Shown here piece after piece: positions 50,802 to 62,017 of a stretch of 64,000 nt of DNA (position 1 is its first letter; each line of letters starts with the position of its first letter). The stretch is from Egibacteraceae bacterium (GTDB taxonomy: Bacteria > Actinomycetota > Nitriliruptoria > Euzebyales > Egibacteraceae), in the NCBI GenBank assembly GCA_030447925.1, contig JAUJNX010000004.1, forward strand, positions 248,001 through 312,000, in the 5' to 3' direction. The notes below the pieces were generated by a model. That model saw only the letters and a program-made list of their open reading frames with translations. It was not told where the DNA came from and searched no databases. The position numbers were made by a program, and so were the translations under genes.

Positions 50802-53090
50802 TCAGGCCCGCACCAGCGGCGCGTACGCCAGCAGCAACCGCTTCGTCCCGTACTCGTCAAAGGCGATGAGCGCCTCCTCGTTGCCGGGGCGGCCCGACAG
50901 CTCCAGGATCCGGCCGGGCCCGAAGGTCGGGTGCAGGATCCGGTCGCCCACGCCGATGTCGGGCCCGTCGTCGTCGGCGGCGGGTCCCCGGCCCGTGTAC
51001 TGGGACCGCACCCCGACCTTGGCCACGGCCCGGCGGCTGGCCGCCCCGCGCTCGGCGGAGCGGTCCTCCACCAGCTCGCCGGGGACCTCCTTCAGGAACC
51101 GCGACGGGGGGTTGGCGTTGGTGCCGCCGAACAGGGTCCGGCTCCACGCGCTGGTCAGGTACAGCCGCTGGCGCGCGCGGGTCATGGCCACGTAGGCCAG
51201 CCGGCGCTCCTCCTCCATCTGGTCGGGGTCGCCCAGCGACCGGTGGTGGGGGAAGACCGAGTCCTCCAGCCCCACCAGGAACACCACCGGGAACTCCAGC
51301 CCCTTGGCGTTGTGGATGGTCATCAGCGTGAGCCGCGCGTCGCCGTCGGCCAGGCTGTCCTGCTCGCTGACCAGGGCGATGCGCTCCAGGAACTCGGCCA
51401 GGGTCGCGTCGGGCTGCAGGTCGTTGAAGTCGTCGGCGACGCCGGCCAGCTCGCGGACGTTCTCCTCCCGGCCCAGCGCCTCGACGGTGCGCTCGGCCTG
51501 GAGCTCGGTGAGGTAGCCGGTCCGGTCCCAGGTCTGCTCGACGACCTCGCGCAGGGGCGGGGACGTCTCCACCATCCAGGTGCGCAGCAGGTCCAGCGTG
51601 CGGACGTAGTCCAGGACCGCCCCGACCGCCCGCGGCCCCAGCCACGGGTTCTCCTCGGCGCGGCGGCACGACTCCAGGAACGCGACGCCCTCCTGGGACG
51701 CGAAGCGGTCCAGGGCCTCCTCGCTCTTCGCGCCGATCCCCCGGCGCGGGACGTTGAGGACGCGCTTGGCGCTGACGTCGTCGGCGGGGTTGACGAGCAG
51801 TCGCAGGTAGGCGAGGAGGTCCTTGACCTCCCGGCGCTCGTAGAAGCGCGTCCCGCCGATCACCTGGTAGGGCATGCCGAGGCGGATCAGCACCTCCTCC
51901 AGCACCCGCGACTGCGCGTTGGTCCGGTAGAAGACGGCGCAGTCCCCGGGCTTCACGCCCTCCTGGTCGCCCAGGCGGTCGATCTCCTCGGCGACGAAGG
52001 CGGCCTCGTCCTGCTCGTTCTCCGCCAGGTAGCGCACGACCTTGACCCCGTCGCCCGCGTCGGTCCACAGGTTCTTCGGCAGGCGCCGGACGTTGTTGGC
52101 GATGACCGCGTTGGCCGCGTCCAGGATCGTCTGGGTGGACCGGTAGTTGCGCTCCAGCGTGATGCGGGTGGCGTCGGGGAAGTCGCGCTCGAACTCCAGG
52201 ATGTTGCGGATGTCCGCGCCGCGGAAGCCGTAGATCGACTGGTCGGCGTCGCCGACGACGCACAGGTTGCGGTGCTCGGCGGCCAGCAGGTGCACGATCT
52301 CGTACTGCGCGCGGTTGGTGTCCTGCCACTCGTCGACCAGGATGTGGCGGAACTGGCGCCGGTAGCGGTCCAGGACGTCGTCGAACAGCTGGAACAGCTC
52401 GACGGTCTTGACCAGCAGGTCGTCGAAGTCGAAGGCGCTCGCGCGGTGGAGGCGCTCCTGGTACCGGCGGTAGGCCTCGCCGACCTTCTCCTCGTACCAG
52501 TTCTGCGCGCGCAGGGCGTAGGTCTCGAAGTCGACGAGCTCGTTCTTGGCCGCCGAGATCGCGTGGGCGGCGCCGCGCGGGGTCAGCCGCTTGGTGTCGA
52601 TGTCCAGTTCGCGCAGGCACAGGCCGACCAGCCGGGTCGAGTCCGCCGCGTCGTAGATGGTGAACGACTTCTCGTAGCCCAGCCGGGGGGCCTCGGCGCG
52701 CAGGAGCCGGGCGCACGCCGCGTGGAAGGTGGACACCCACATCCCGCCCCAGCGGCGGATCGAGGGGTTGCCCTGGTCGTCGCGGCCGACGCCCACGAGC
52801 CGGTCGCCGACCAGCGCGCCCACGCGCAGCCGCATCTCGTCGGCGGCCTTGTTGGTGAAGGTGATCGCCAGGATCTCCTGGGGTGCCACGCCGCGGTCGC
52901 GGATGAGGTGGGCGATCCGGTGGGTGAGGACCCGGGTCTTGCCCGACCCGGCCCCCGCGACCACGAGCAGCGGGCCGGAGTCGTGCGCCACCGCGCGCGC
53001 CTGCTCGGGGTTCATGCCCTCTAGCAGCGCCGGGTCGACGCCGTCCAGCGGCGCCTCCGGCGCGTCCTGGTCCAGCGACAGGTCGGCCAT
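50802..53090 (-). CDS. pcrA: ATP-dependent DNA helicase PcrA/UvrD
   Basis: 3'-5' SF1A helicase in DNA repair and replication-transcription conflict. 762 residues. Walker A LLVVAGAGSGKTRVLTHRIA near 42; LVDEWQDTN (Walker B, DExx variant DEWQ); VGDADQSIYGFRGADI; YRTNAQSRVLEEVLIR; motif V LMTIHNAKGLEFPVVFLVG; motif VI YVAMTRARQRLYLTSA. A C-terminal Tudor-like stretch (VGDRILHPTFGPGRILE) is as in PcrA. The G6 run at 51106-51111 is in frame here. Confidence 0.97.
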   Translation of the reverse strand: MADLSLDQDAPEAPLDGVDPALLEGMNPEQARAVAHDSGPLLVVAGAGSGKTRVLTHRIAHLIRDRGVAPQEILAITFTNKAADEMRLRVGALVGDRLVGVGRDDQGNPSIRRWGGMWVSTFHAACARLLRAEAPRLGYEKSFTIYDAADSTRLVGLCLRELDIDTKRLTPRGAAHAISAAKNELVDFETYALRAQNWYEEKVGEAYRRYQERLHRASAFDFDDLLVKTVELFQLFDDVLDRYRRQFRHILVDEWQDTNRAQYEIVHLLAAEHRNLCVVGDADQSIYGFRGADIRNILEFERDFPDATRITLERNYRSTQTILDAANAVIANNVRRLPKNLWTDAGDGVKVVRYLAENEQDEAAFVAEEIDRLGDQEGVKPGDCAVFYRTNAQSRVLEEVLIRLGMPYQVIGGTRFYERREVKDLLAYLRLLVNPADDVSAKRVLNVPRRGIGAKSEEALDRFASQEGVAFLESCRRAEENPWLGPRAVGAVLDYVRTLDLLRTWMVETSPPLREVVEQTWDRTGYLTELQAERTVEALGREENVRELAGVADDFNDLQPDATLAEFLERIALVSEQDSLADGDARLTLMTIHNAKGLEFPVVFLVGLEDSVFPHHRSLGDPDQMEEERRLAYVAMTRARQRLYLTSAWSRTLFGGTNANPPSRFLKEVPGELVEDRSAERGAASRRAVAKVGVRSQYTGRGPAADDDGPDIGVGDRILHPTFGPGRILELSGRPGNEEALIAFDEYGTKRLLLAYAPLVRA

Positions 53091-53156
53091 GGCCCGAGTC
53101 TAGGTGGGGGGTGTGCCAGGACCGTCCTGCCACGCGTCGGGAGTAGCGTGGCGGCC

Positions 53157-53552
53157 ATGACTGAGCAGATCCCCCAGGCCGCGCACCACCTCTTCGACGA
53201 CGTCAACTTCGCCCACGTCGTGACCCTCAACGACGACGGGTCGCCGCAGACCACGCCGGTCTGGGTCGGGCGGGAGGGCGACCTCGTGGTGTTCAACACC
53301 GCGAAGGGCCGGGTCAAGCACCGCAACCTCGAGCGCGACCCGCGGGTGGCGGTGTCGATCGTGAACAAGGACCAGCCCTACGAGTGGGTGCAGGTCCGCG
53401 GCACGGTGCAGATGGAGGACGACACCGACAACGCCCACATCGAGGCGATGGCCCAGAAGTACCTGGGCGGTCCCTACCCCTTCCACCAGCAGGGCGAGCA
53501 GCGCGTCATCGTGCGCATCACCCCGGACAAGGTCACCCACGCGGGCGGCTGA
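53157..53552 (+). CDS. PPOX-class F420/FMN-dependent oxidoreductase
   Basis: 131 residues, split-barrel flavin/deazaflavin-binding fold. VVTLNDDGSPQTTPVWVGRE, RVKHRNLERDPRVAVSIVNK and YPFHQQGEQRVIVRITPDKV are typical of the actinobacterial F420-dependent group. Substrate unknown. ATG at 53157 is favoured by homologous N-termini (MTEQ...). A GTG at 53148 sits closer to GGGAG and could be used. Divergent from pcrA. Confidence 0.92.
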   Translation: MTEQIPQAAHHLFDDVNFAHVVTLNDDGSPQTTPVWVGREGDLVVFNTAKGRVKHRNLERDPRVAVSIVNKDQPYEWVQVRGTVQMEDDTDNAHIEAMAQKYLGGPYPFHQQGEQRVIVRITPDKVTHAGG

Positions 53553-53637
53553 CCGCGGCCGCTCAACCGCGCCCGGCGCCTCCCAGCGACGGGCGGGTGT
53601 TGTCCAGCTCGGCGAGTCGCCGCAGCGGACGGGCGAC

Positions 53638-54693
53638 CTAGGCGACCTTCACGCGGTCCACGTCGTCGGACTGCCGGGGCTCCTCGAGGAGGCCCAGGAC
53701 GGCCTCCTCGATCCGCCCCTGGATGGCGGGCGTGTCACCGGGGGCCTCGCCGAGCGCCTCCAGGGCCGGCTGGATCGTGTAACCGGCGTCGTAGCGGTCG
53801 AACACCCGCGGGTCGATGTAGGAGGCGCGGGCGACGGTGGGGGTGTTGCCAAGCTTCTCCGCGACCTCCTTCGCCGCGTAGCTCTTCGCGCGCTTCGCCG
53901 CGGTCGCCGACCCCAGCGCGGGCACCGACACCGCCAGCGTGACCGCCGCCAGGACGGTCGCGTTCCAGGTGCGGAAGTCCTTGGCGGAGAAGTCCCCGCC
54001 CGACAGCTCCTTGATGAACGCGTTCACGTCGTGGGAGCGCACGTCGCGCCACTCCCCGTCCTGCCGGTAGGCGAGCAGCTCCGGCCCCCCGCCGCGGCGG
54101 CGCTTCAACCGGCCGACCATCGCCGCCACCTCCGGGTCGACGAAGTGCACGACCCGGCGCTTGTGGCTCTTGGCGAGGTAGTCGAAGGTCAGCTCCTCGC
54201 CGTCCAGGCGCACGTGCTCCTTGCGGATGGTCGCCAGGCCGAAGGTGTCGTTGGCCTCGGTGTACTCCTCGGTCCCGACCCGGAAGAAGCCGTGGTCCAG
54301 CAGGCGCACCGACGCGGCCAGGACGCGGTCGCGGGTCAGCTCCTCGCCGCCGTCCAGCAGGCGGTCGATGCCGGCGCGCAGGGCCGGCAGCGACCGCGCG
54401 AAGGCGAGCATGTCCTCGAACTTCTCCGCGTCCTTCCGCCGCCGCCACTCGTCGTGGTAGCGGTACTGGCGCCGGCCCGCCGCGTCGGTGCCGACCGCCT
54501 GCAGGTGCCCGTTGGCGTACGGGGCGATCCAGACGTCGTGCCAGGCGGGCGGCAGGACGAGCGCGGCGATGCGGTCCAGCGTCGCGGGGTCGTCGACCTT
54601 GCTGCCGGTGGCCATGTCGACGTACTCGAACCCCTTGCCCGCCGGCCGCCGGGTGATCCCGGGCCGGGAGCAGTCCGATCGTCGCAGTCTCAC
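53638..54693 (-). CDS. DNA topoisomerase IB
   Basis: Eukaryote-like type IB topoisomerase that relaxes supercoils. 351 residues. N-terminal DNA-binding lobe with YRYHDEWRRRKDAEKFEDML. Catalytic residues: Arg in GLATIRKEHVRL, Lys in YLAKSHKRRVVHF, DFRTWNATVLAAV, and nucleophile Tyr in TVARASYIDPRVFDRY. Length is normal for bacterial enzymes. Only 1 bp separates it from the guaA stop, so guaA and this gene are one unit. Confidence 0.93.
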   Translation of the reverse strand: MRLRRSDCSRPGITRRPAGKGFEYVDMATGSKVDDPATLDRIAALVLPPAWHDVWIAPYANGHLQAVGTDAAGRRQYRYHDEWRRRKDAEKFEDMLAFARSLPALRAGIDRLLDGGEELTRDRVLAASVRLLDHGFFRVGTEEYTEANDTFGLATIRKEHVRLDGEELTFDYLAKSHKRRVVHFVDPEVAAMVGRLKRRRGGGPELLAYRQDGEWRDVRSHDVNAFIKELSGGDFSAKDFRTWNATVLAAVTLAVSVPALGSATAAKRAKSYAAKEVAEKLGNTPTVARASYIDPRVFDRYDAGYTIQPALEALGEAPGDTPAIQGRIEEAVLGLLEEPRQSDDVDRVKVA

Positions 54694-54694
54694 G

Positions 54695-56245
54695 TCATTC
54701 CCACTCGATGGTGCCTGGCGGCTTGGACGTCACGTCGTAGGCGACCCGATTTACCCCCGGGACCTCGTTCACCACCCTGTTGGCGATGCGGGCCAGGACC
54801 TCCCAGTCCAGCCGCGCGAAGTCGGCGGTCATGGCGTCCTCGCTGGTGACGGCCCGCACGATGATCGGGTGCCCGTAGGTCCGGGCGTCGCCCTGCACGC
54901 CGACGGAGCGGATCGCGGGCAGCACCGCGAACGCCTGCCAGATCTCCTTCTCCAGGCCCGCGCGGCGCAGCTCGTCCAGGACGATCGCGTCGGCCGCGCG
55001 CACCAGGTCGAGGCGCTCCGCGGTGACCTCGCCGATGATCCGGACCGCCAGGCCGGGACCGGGGAACGGCTGGCGCCACACGATCTCGGCCGGGAGGCCG
55101 AGCTCCTCGCCGACCAGCCGGACCTCGTCCTTGAACAGCCAGCGCAGCGGCTCGACCAGGGCGAAGCGCAGGTCGTCGGGCAGCCCGCCGACGTTGTGGT
55201 GGCTCTTGATGGTGGCGGCGGTGCCGTGGCCGGACTCGATCACGTCGGGGTACAGCGTGCCCTGGACCAGGAACTGCGCGTCGCCCGCGTGCTCGCGGGC
55301 CGCCTCCTCGAACACGCGGATGAACTCGGTGCCGATCAGCTTGCGCTTGCGCTCCGGGTCGGTCACCCCCGCGAGCCGGTCCAGGAAGCGGTCGGCGGCC
55401 CGCACGGTCACCAGGCGCGCGGCGGAGTGCGCGCCGAACGCCTCCTCGACCTGCTCGGCCTCGCCCTTGCGCAGCAGGCCGTGGTCGACGAACACGCAGG
55501 TCAGCTGATCGCCGACGGCGGCGTGCACCAGCGCCGCCGCGACCGCGGAGTCCACCCCGCCCGACAGCGCGCACAGCACGCGGGCGTCGCCGACCTGGTC
55601 GCGGATCGCCTGCACGGCGGCCTCGGCCACCGAGTGCGGCGTCCAGGTGCGCCGCGCGCCGGTGGCGTCGAGGAACGCGCGGAACACGCCCATGCCGTGC
55701 GGGGTGTGGGTGACCTCGGGGTGGTACTGGACGCCGAACAGCCGCCGCTGGGGATCCTCGAACGCCGCCGCCGGGGTCACGTCGGTGGACCCGACCACCC
55801 GGAATCCCGGCGGCGGGCGCACGACGGTGTCGGTGTGGCTCATCCACACGGTCTGGTCGGCGGGCGCGTCGTCGAACAGCGCGCTGTCGGGGACCGCGCG
55901 CAGGGCCGTGGGGCCGAACTCGCGGGCGCCGGTGGGGGCGACCTCGCCGCCCAGGGCCTGGGCCATGAGCTGCTGGCCGTAGCAGATCCCCAGGACCGGA
56001 ACCCCCGCCTCGAGCACCGCCGGGTCCATCCGGGGCGCGCCCTCGGCGTACACGGACTGCGGCCCGCCGGACAGGACCAGCCCCTTGGGGTGGCGGGCGA
56101 GCAGATCGGCGGCCGGCGCGTCGCCGGGCACGATCTCGGCGTAGACCTGCAGCTGGCGCAGCCGCCGGGCGATCACCTGGGCGTACTGCGCACCGAAGTC
56201 GAGCACCAGGACGGTGTCCCGGTCGGGCGGGGGCGGCGTGCTCAT
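54695..56245 (-). CDS. guaA: GMP synthase (glutamine-hydrolysing)
   Basis: Converts XMP to GMP. 516 residues. Class I amidotransferase: catalytic Cys in [17 protein letters not shown], His/Glu in [16 protein letters not shown]-PPase P-loop [21 protein letters not shown]-terminal dimer domain ends GTIEWE. Near the GuaB3-like gene at 62018, but separated by three unrelated genes. Confidence 0.97.
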   Translation of the reverse strand: MSTPPPPDRDTVLVLDFGAQYAQVIARRLRQLQVYAEIVPGDAPAADLLARHPKGLVLSGGPQSVYAEGAPRMDPAVLEAGVPVLGICYGQQLMAQALGGEVAPTGAREFGPTALRAVPDSALFDDAPADQTVWMSHTDTVVRPPPGFRVVGSTDVTPAAAFEDPQRRLFGVQYHPEVTHTPHGMGVFRAFLDATGARRTWTPHSVAEAAVQAIRDQVGDARVLCALSGGVDSAVAAALVHAAVGDQLTCVFVDHGLLRKGEAEQVEEAFGAHSAARLVTVRAADRFLDRLAGVTDPERKRKLIGTEFIRVFEEAAREHAGDAQFLVQGTLYPDVIESGHGTAATIKSHHNVGGLPDDLRFALVEPLRWLFKDEVRLVGEELGLPAEIVWRQPFPGPGLAVRIIGEVTAERLDLVRAADAIVLDELRRAGLEKEIWQAFAVLPAIRSVGVQGDARTYGHPIIVRAVTSEDAMTADFARLDWEVLARIANRVVNEVPGVNRVAYDVTSKPPGTIEWE

Positions 56246-56320
56246 GTCCGAACGCTAGCGCAACGGACGCGGCCGCCCGGCATGAGCCGGGCGGCCGCGG
56301 TGGGACCGGTGCGGGTGGGG

Positions 56321-58588
56321 TCAGCGGCCGATGGCCACCGGGGGCGAGAACGTCGCCGGGCCCTCGGCGCCGTCGGCGACCACCGTCACGGAGAACGCGT
56401 AGTCCCCCGCGGGCAGCAGCCGGAACTGGGCCCGGGTGGCCGACGCCGGGACCCGGCGGGTCGCGACGACCTCGTCGCCGCGCAGGGCGCGCACCACGTA
56501 GGCCTCGGCGCCCGCGGCGGGCGCCGCCCAGCTGACCCGCGCGCGGCGGCCGGTGACCTCCACGGCCAGGTCGCCGACCCCCAGCCCCGCCTCCTCGGCC
56601 GGGCCGGTGAGCGCGAAGGAGATGCGGGTGAGGGTGTCCTCGACGCCGGACAGGCCCTCGAACAGGCTGAACCGGTCCTCGCCGAAGTCGACGTCGATGT
56701 CGTCCTCGGTGCCGAACACCCCGTCCGGCCCGGGCCCGACGAGGTTGGCCAGGTCGCCGCCCTCGTCCTGGATGTTGGGCAGGTCGTTGGTGCGGTCGGT
56801 GTGGAAGTTGCCGAAGAAGTGCCCGGCCTCGTGGGCGGTGACGTTGCCGACACCGGTGCCGACGAGCGCCACGACGTCGGTCTCGGGGCCGACGAACTGG
56901 TTCAGCGAGTTGGCGTTGCCGGCGTCCGCGCTGAGCAGGTCGAGCAGCACCAGCGCGGTCTCCTCGCGGTCGAAGTTGCCGGGGTCGATGGTCTGGGCGA
57001 TCCCGATGGTCGAGATGCCGGACTCCTCGATGGTGCCGCCGATGACGATCCGGCTGACGTCCTCCTCGCCGAACGTGTCGGGGTGGTCCCGGCTGTTGCG
57101 GATCTCGATGTCGAAGTCGTCCTCCAGGCCGCGCTCCTCGAGGTCCCTGGACAGGCTCTCCTCGACCGACGCGACGATGGCGTCGATGACGGCGTCCTCG
57201 TCGTCCGCGCCGAGGCCCCAGCCGCCGAGGAAGGCCGACAGCGGCGACAGCGTGCGCACGCCCGGGCCGCCGAACACCGCGGTGTTCAGCTCCTCGCCGT
57301 CGAAGTCCAGGAACAGCACCTGGGTGCCGCCGTCACCGGTCTCCGCGGGCGGGCGCTGGAGGCGCACCCGCGTCTCGTAGTCCCCGGTCCCCCGGTAGAC
57401 CGCCAGGAAGTGGCGCCCGTCGAGGTCGGCGACGTGGTCGAGCACCGCGTTGCCGCCACCCAGCAGGCGCGTGCCCTCCGGGTAGATGACCGAGGCGTCC
57501 TGGTCGGACCCGATGACCTCCTTGCCCTCCGGGTCGAACAGGCTCACGCGGGTGGCCGCGCCCTCGGTGGACGCCGACACGACGTCGCCGGCCGCCAGCT
57601 CGACGCCGTAGACGTCGATGTCCTCGGGGACGTCCAGGTCGATCGCGACCTCGTAGGGCCCCTCGGAGCCCGCGCCGAGGCCGCTGGCGGAGTCGAACGG
57701 GTCCTCGGGCACCGAGGGGAACCCGACGACGGCCACGAAGTGGTCGCCCGGCTCCTGGACGGTGAAGGCCAGGAAGCTGTCGAGCGGGGCGCCGGGCTCG
57801 AAGGCGTCGTCGTTCGCGGCGAGGATCGTGCCCTCGGCGTCGTAGAGGAGCACCAGCGGGTCCAGCGTGCTGCCCAGCGCCTGGGCGTCCACGTCGACGG
57901 CGATGGACTGCCCGGCGGCGACGGCCGGCAGCGCGTAGAAGTCGAAGTCGCCGGTGCCGTCGCCCTCGATCGTGCCGTGCGGGCCGTCGCCGATCTGGGC
58001 GGCGGCGCGCGACCGGTCGGCCTCGGCGTCCACGCCCAGCCCGGTCGGGTTCGCGAGCGGGATCGCCCCGTCGTCCTCGGTGGACGCGGTGGTGGTCTCG
58101 GCGACCGGCACCTCGGCCAGGGTGCCCTCGATCTCCAGCTCGGGGACCTCGCCCTCGCCGGTGCCCGCCTCGCCGATCAGCTGCGCGGTGGCGAGGGTGT
58201 CGTTGCGGCCGAACAGGGTGTCGGGCTCGCCCTCCTGGACGGTCGGGAACGGCTCGATGTCGAACGCGCGGGCGTCCGCCTGCGCCGTCGCGGCCGGCGG
58301 CGGGGCCGCCTCGGCGCGCTGGCGGAGCAGCTCCCGGTAGAAGGCGAGGTCCGCCGGCTGGCCCGCGGGCGGCGTCGCGAGGAAGGGGTTGACGCCCGGC
58401 AGCGGCGCCTCGCCGGCCACCTGCTCGTCGGTCGGGAGCTGCTTGCTCGGGTCCTGCTGCACGCCGAAGGGCGCGAGCCGCGCGAGCGCGCCCGCCTGCG
58501 GGTCCGGCTCCTGGCCCGCGGCCGCACCCGTCAGCGGGATCATGACCGCCAGCACGAGCGCCAGCAGCCGTATCGAGGTCCTCGTCAC
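56321..58588 (-). CDS. Secreted metzincin-like metalloprotease with PPC and Fn3-like domains
   Basis: 755 residues. Signal peptide (TRTSIRLLALVLAVMIPLTG). A linker region (about 60-180) precedes a pre-peptidase-C-like beta domain (DFDFYALPAVAAGQSIAVDV, EPGDHFVAVVGF). The catalytic domain has the zinc signature TAHEAGHFFGNFHTD (HExxHxxGxxH) near 590; I see no obvious Met-turn. C-terminal Fn3-like domain ARVSWAAPAAGAEAYVVRAL. GTG start with GGAGGA upstream. Acidic surface composition throughout. Confidence 0.8.
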   Translation of the reverse strand: MTRTSIRLLALVLAVMIPLTGAAAGQEPDPQAGALARLAPFGVQQDPSKQLPTDEQVAGEAPLPGVNPFLATPPAGQPADLAFYRELLRQRAEAAPPPAATAQADARAFDIEPFPTVQEGEPDTLFGRNDTLATAQLIGEAGTGEGEVPELEIEGTLAEVPVAETTTASTEDDGAIPLANPTGLGVDAEADRSRAAAQIGDGPHGTIEGDGTGDFDFYALPAVAAGQSIAVDVDAQALGSTLDPLVLLYDAEGTILAANDDAFEPGAPLDSFLAFTVQEPGDHFVAVVGFPSVPEDPFDSASGLGAGSEGPYEVAIDLDVPEDIDVYGVELAAGDVVSASTEGAATRVSLFDPEGKEVIGSDQDASVIYPEGTRLLGGGNAVLDHVADLDGRHFLAVYRGTGDYETRVRLQRPPAETGDGGTQVLFLDFDGEELNTAVFGGPGVRTLSPLSAFLGGWGLGADDEDAVIDAIVASVEESLSRDLEERGLEDDFDIEIRNSRDHPDTFGEEDVSRIVIGGTIEESGISTIGIAQTIDPGNFDREETALVLLDLLSADAGNANSLNQFVGPETDVVALVGTGVGNVTAHEAGHFFGNFHTDRTNDLPNIQDEGGDLANLVGPGPDGVFGTEDDIDVDFGEDRFSLFEGLSGVEDTLTRISFALTGPAEEAGLGVGDLAVEVTGRRARVSWAAPAAGAEAYVVRALRGDEVVATRRVPASATRAQFRLLPAGDYAFSVTVVADGAEGPATFSPPVAIGR

Positions 58589-58697
58589 GCGTTCCTCCGT
58601 CTGGGGAGTTGTGGGAGGAGCAACGCTGCCAGGAGCTGGGTAGACATTCATCAATCTCGAGGATGATTGTCCCGCACGACCTCATCCCCGGGGCGGG

Positions 58698-60329
58698 TCA
58701 GTCGCGCCAGGTCCAGGAGTAGTCGGGCGGGTCCAGGCCGCCGCGGCGGTCCGGCTCGCCGCCGCGATCCCCGCCCCCCGGGGGGCCGCCGGGCGGGGCG
58801 CCGGAGCCGGGCGGGGGCGGCGGGCGGCCTCCGGGGGCGCGCCCGGGTCGCCCGAGCCCGGGCCGCCCGCGCCGGGGTCGCGGTCCGACGGCGCGACGGG
58901 GCCGGGTGGGCTGGGGTCGGGGTCGCCGGGGCCCGTGGCGTCGGAGCCGGCGCCCTGGGCGCGGGGGGACGGGACCGCGGACGGGCCGGACGGGGGCGGC
59001 GGGACGGCCGCGGGGCCCGCCGGCTCCGCCTCGGACGCGTCGGGGGTGGGCGAGGGCGTCGCCGCGCGGTCCGCGACCGGCTCCTCGGCCCACCAGAACG
59101 ACAGGTCGTCCTCGGCGTCGGGCGCGGGCGGCGCAGTCCGCTCCGGCTGCGCGGCCAGGCGCACCGGCGCGGGGTCGGGGGCCGCGCCCCAGTGGGGATG
59201 CGCAGGCCGACGAGCACGCCCGCCAGCACCAGCCCGCCCAGGGCGGCGGCGGCCAGGACCGCGCGCAGCACGCGCCGCAGCGCCGCGTCCGGGGCGCCGG
59301 GGGCCGCGGGCGACAGGGCGGCCCGGGAGGGGCGCGCCAGACCTCGCCGGGCGAGCGGAACAGCCCGAGGCCGTCCTCGCCCGGCCCCGCGGGCCGCGGG
59401 GCGGCGGCGCCCGGCAGCGCGCGGCCGCGCGCCGGCGCCGGTGCCGGCGCCGGGGGCGGGGCGGGACGCAGCGTCGTGACGCCCTCCGCGGCCCGCTGCA
59501 GGGCGTCCTGCAGCTGGGCGGCGGTCTGCCACCGCTGCGCCGGGTCCTTGGCCAGGGCCCGCAGCGTGACCGCCTCCAGCGACGACGGGACGTCCGGGCG
59601 ATCCGGCGCAGCGGGACTGGGGTCGCCCGCACGTGCTGGAACGCGACCGCCATCGCCGTCGACCCGTGGAACGGGGGCCGCCCGGTCAGGCACTCGTAGA
59701 GCAGGACCCCCAGCGAGTACAGGTCGGACCGGGCGTCGGGCGGCCCGGCCGCGATCTGCTCGGGGGCCATGTAGTGGGGGTGCCGAGGATCCCGGTGGTC
59801 AGGGTCAGGGCGACGGTGTCGCCCAGGGCGCGCGCGATGCCGAAGTCCATGAGCCGCGCACCGCCCCCGGCGGCAGCATGACGTTGGCGGGCTTCACGTC
59901 GCGGTGGACCAGGCCGTGGGCGTGGGCGGCCGCCAGGGCCGCGCACAGGTCCACCGCCACCTGCAGCGCGGCGCCGGCCGGCAGCGCGCCGCGCCCGGCG
60001 AGCACCGCGGCGAGGGTCGGGCCCTCCACGTGCTCCATGACGATGAAGGGCAGGCCGTCGTGCTCGCCGGTGTCCAGCACCGCGACCAGGCCCGGGTGGG
60101 CCAGGCCGGCGGCCGCGCGCGCCTCCCGCAGGAAGCGGCGGCGGAGGTTGGCGGAGGTGAACAGGGCGTCGAGCACCTTGACGGCGACCCGGCGGTCCAG
60201 CACGCGGTCCCAGGCGTCGAACACCACCGCGGTGCCGCCACGGCCGAGGCGGGAGCCGAGCTCGTACCGGTCGGCGAGTACGCCGCCGACGACGCCCGCC
60301 CCGCGGCCCTCGCCCTCCTCGCCCGCCAT
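58698..60329 (-). pseudogene. PknB-like serine/threonine kinase 2, several frameshifts (possibly sequence error)
   Basis: About 540 residues if repaired. Intact first part: ADRYELGSRLGRGGTAVVFD, RRVAVKVLDALF, HGLVHRDVKPANVML. Frame changes follow near 59870, 59778, 59600, 59340 and 59200. Adding one C to the run at 59776-59780 restores GTPHYMAPEQIAAGP. Then SDLYSLGVLLYECLTGRPPF, a membrane helix (RRVLRAVLAAAALGGLVLAG) and a Pro/Asp-rich tail ending DPPDYSWTWRD. Adjacent to a paralogue. Confidence 0.75.
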
Positions 60330-60412
60330 CGGGAGAAGTGTGGCCGGTCGATCAGTGCGGGGGCAATTCCTGGGTGTGGACTTCCAGGCGACCGCGGTCG
60401 CCCGGCCGCCGC

Positions 60413-61991
<1,579 letters not shown>

Positions 61992-62017
61992 GGTGGTGCG
62001 TCCTCCCTAGCGCGGCC

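Noticed and set aside
54488-58666. Very long open frame antisense to guaA and the metalloprotease gene
   Set aside because: No recognisable domain and it lies across two well-supported genes. Stop codons are rare in this composition.
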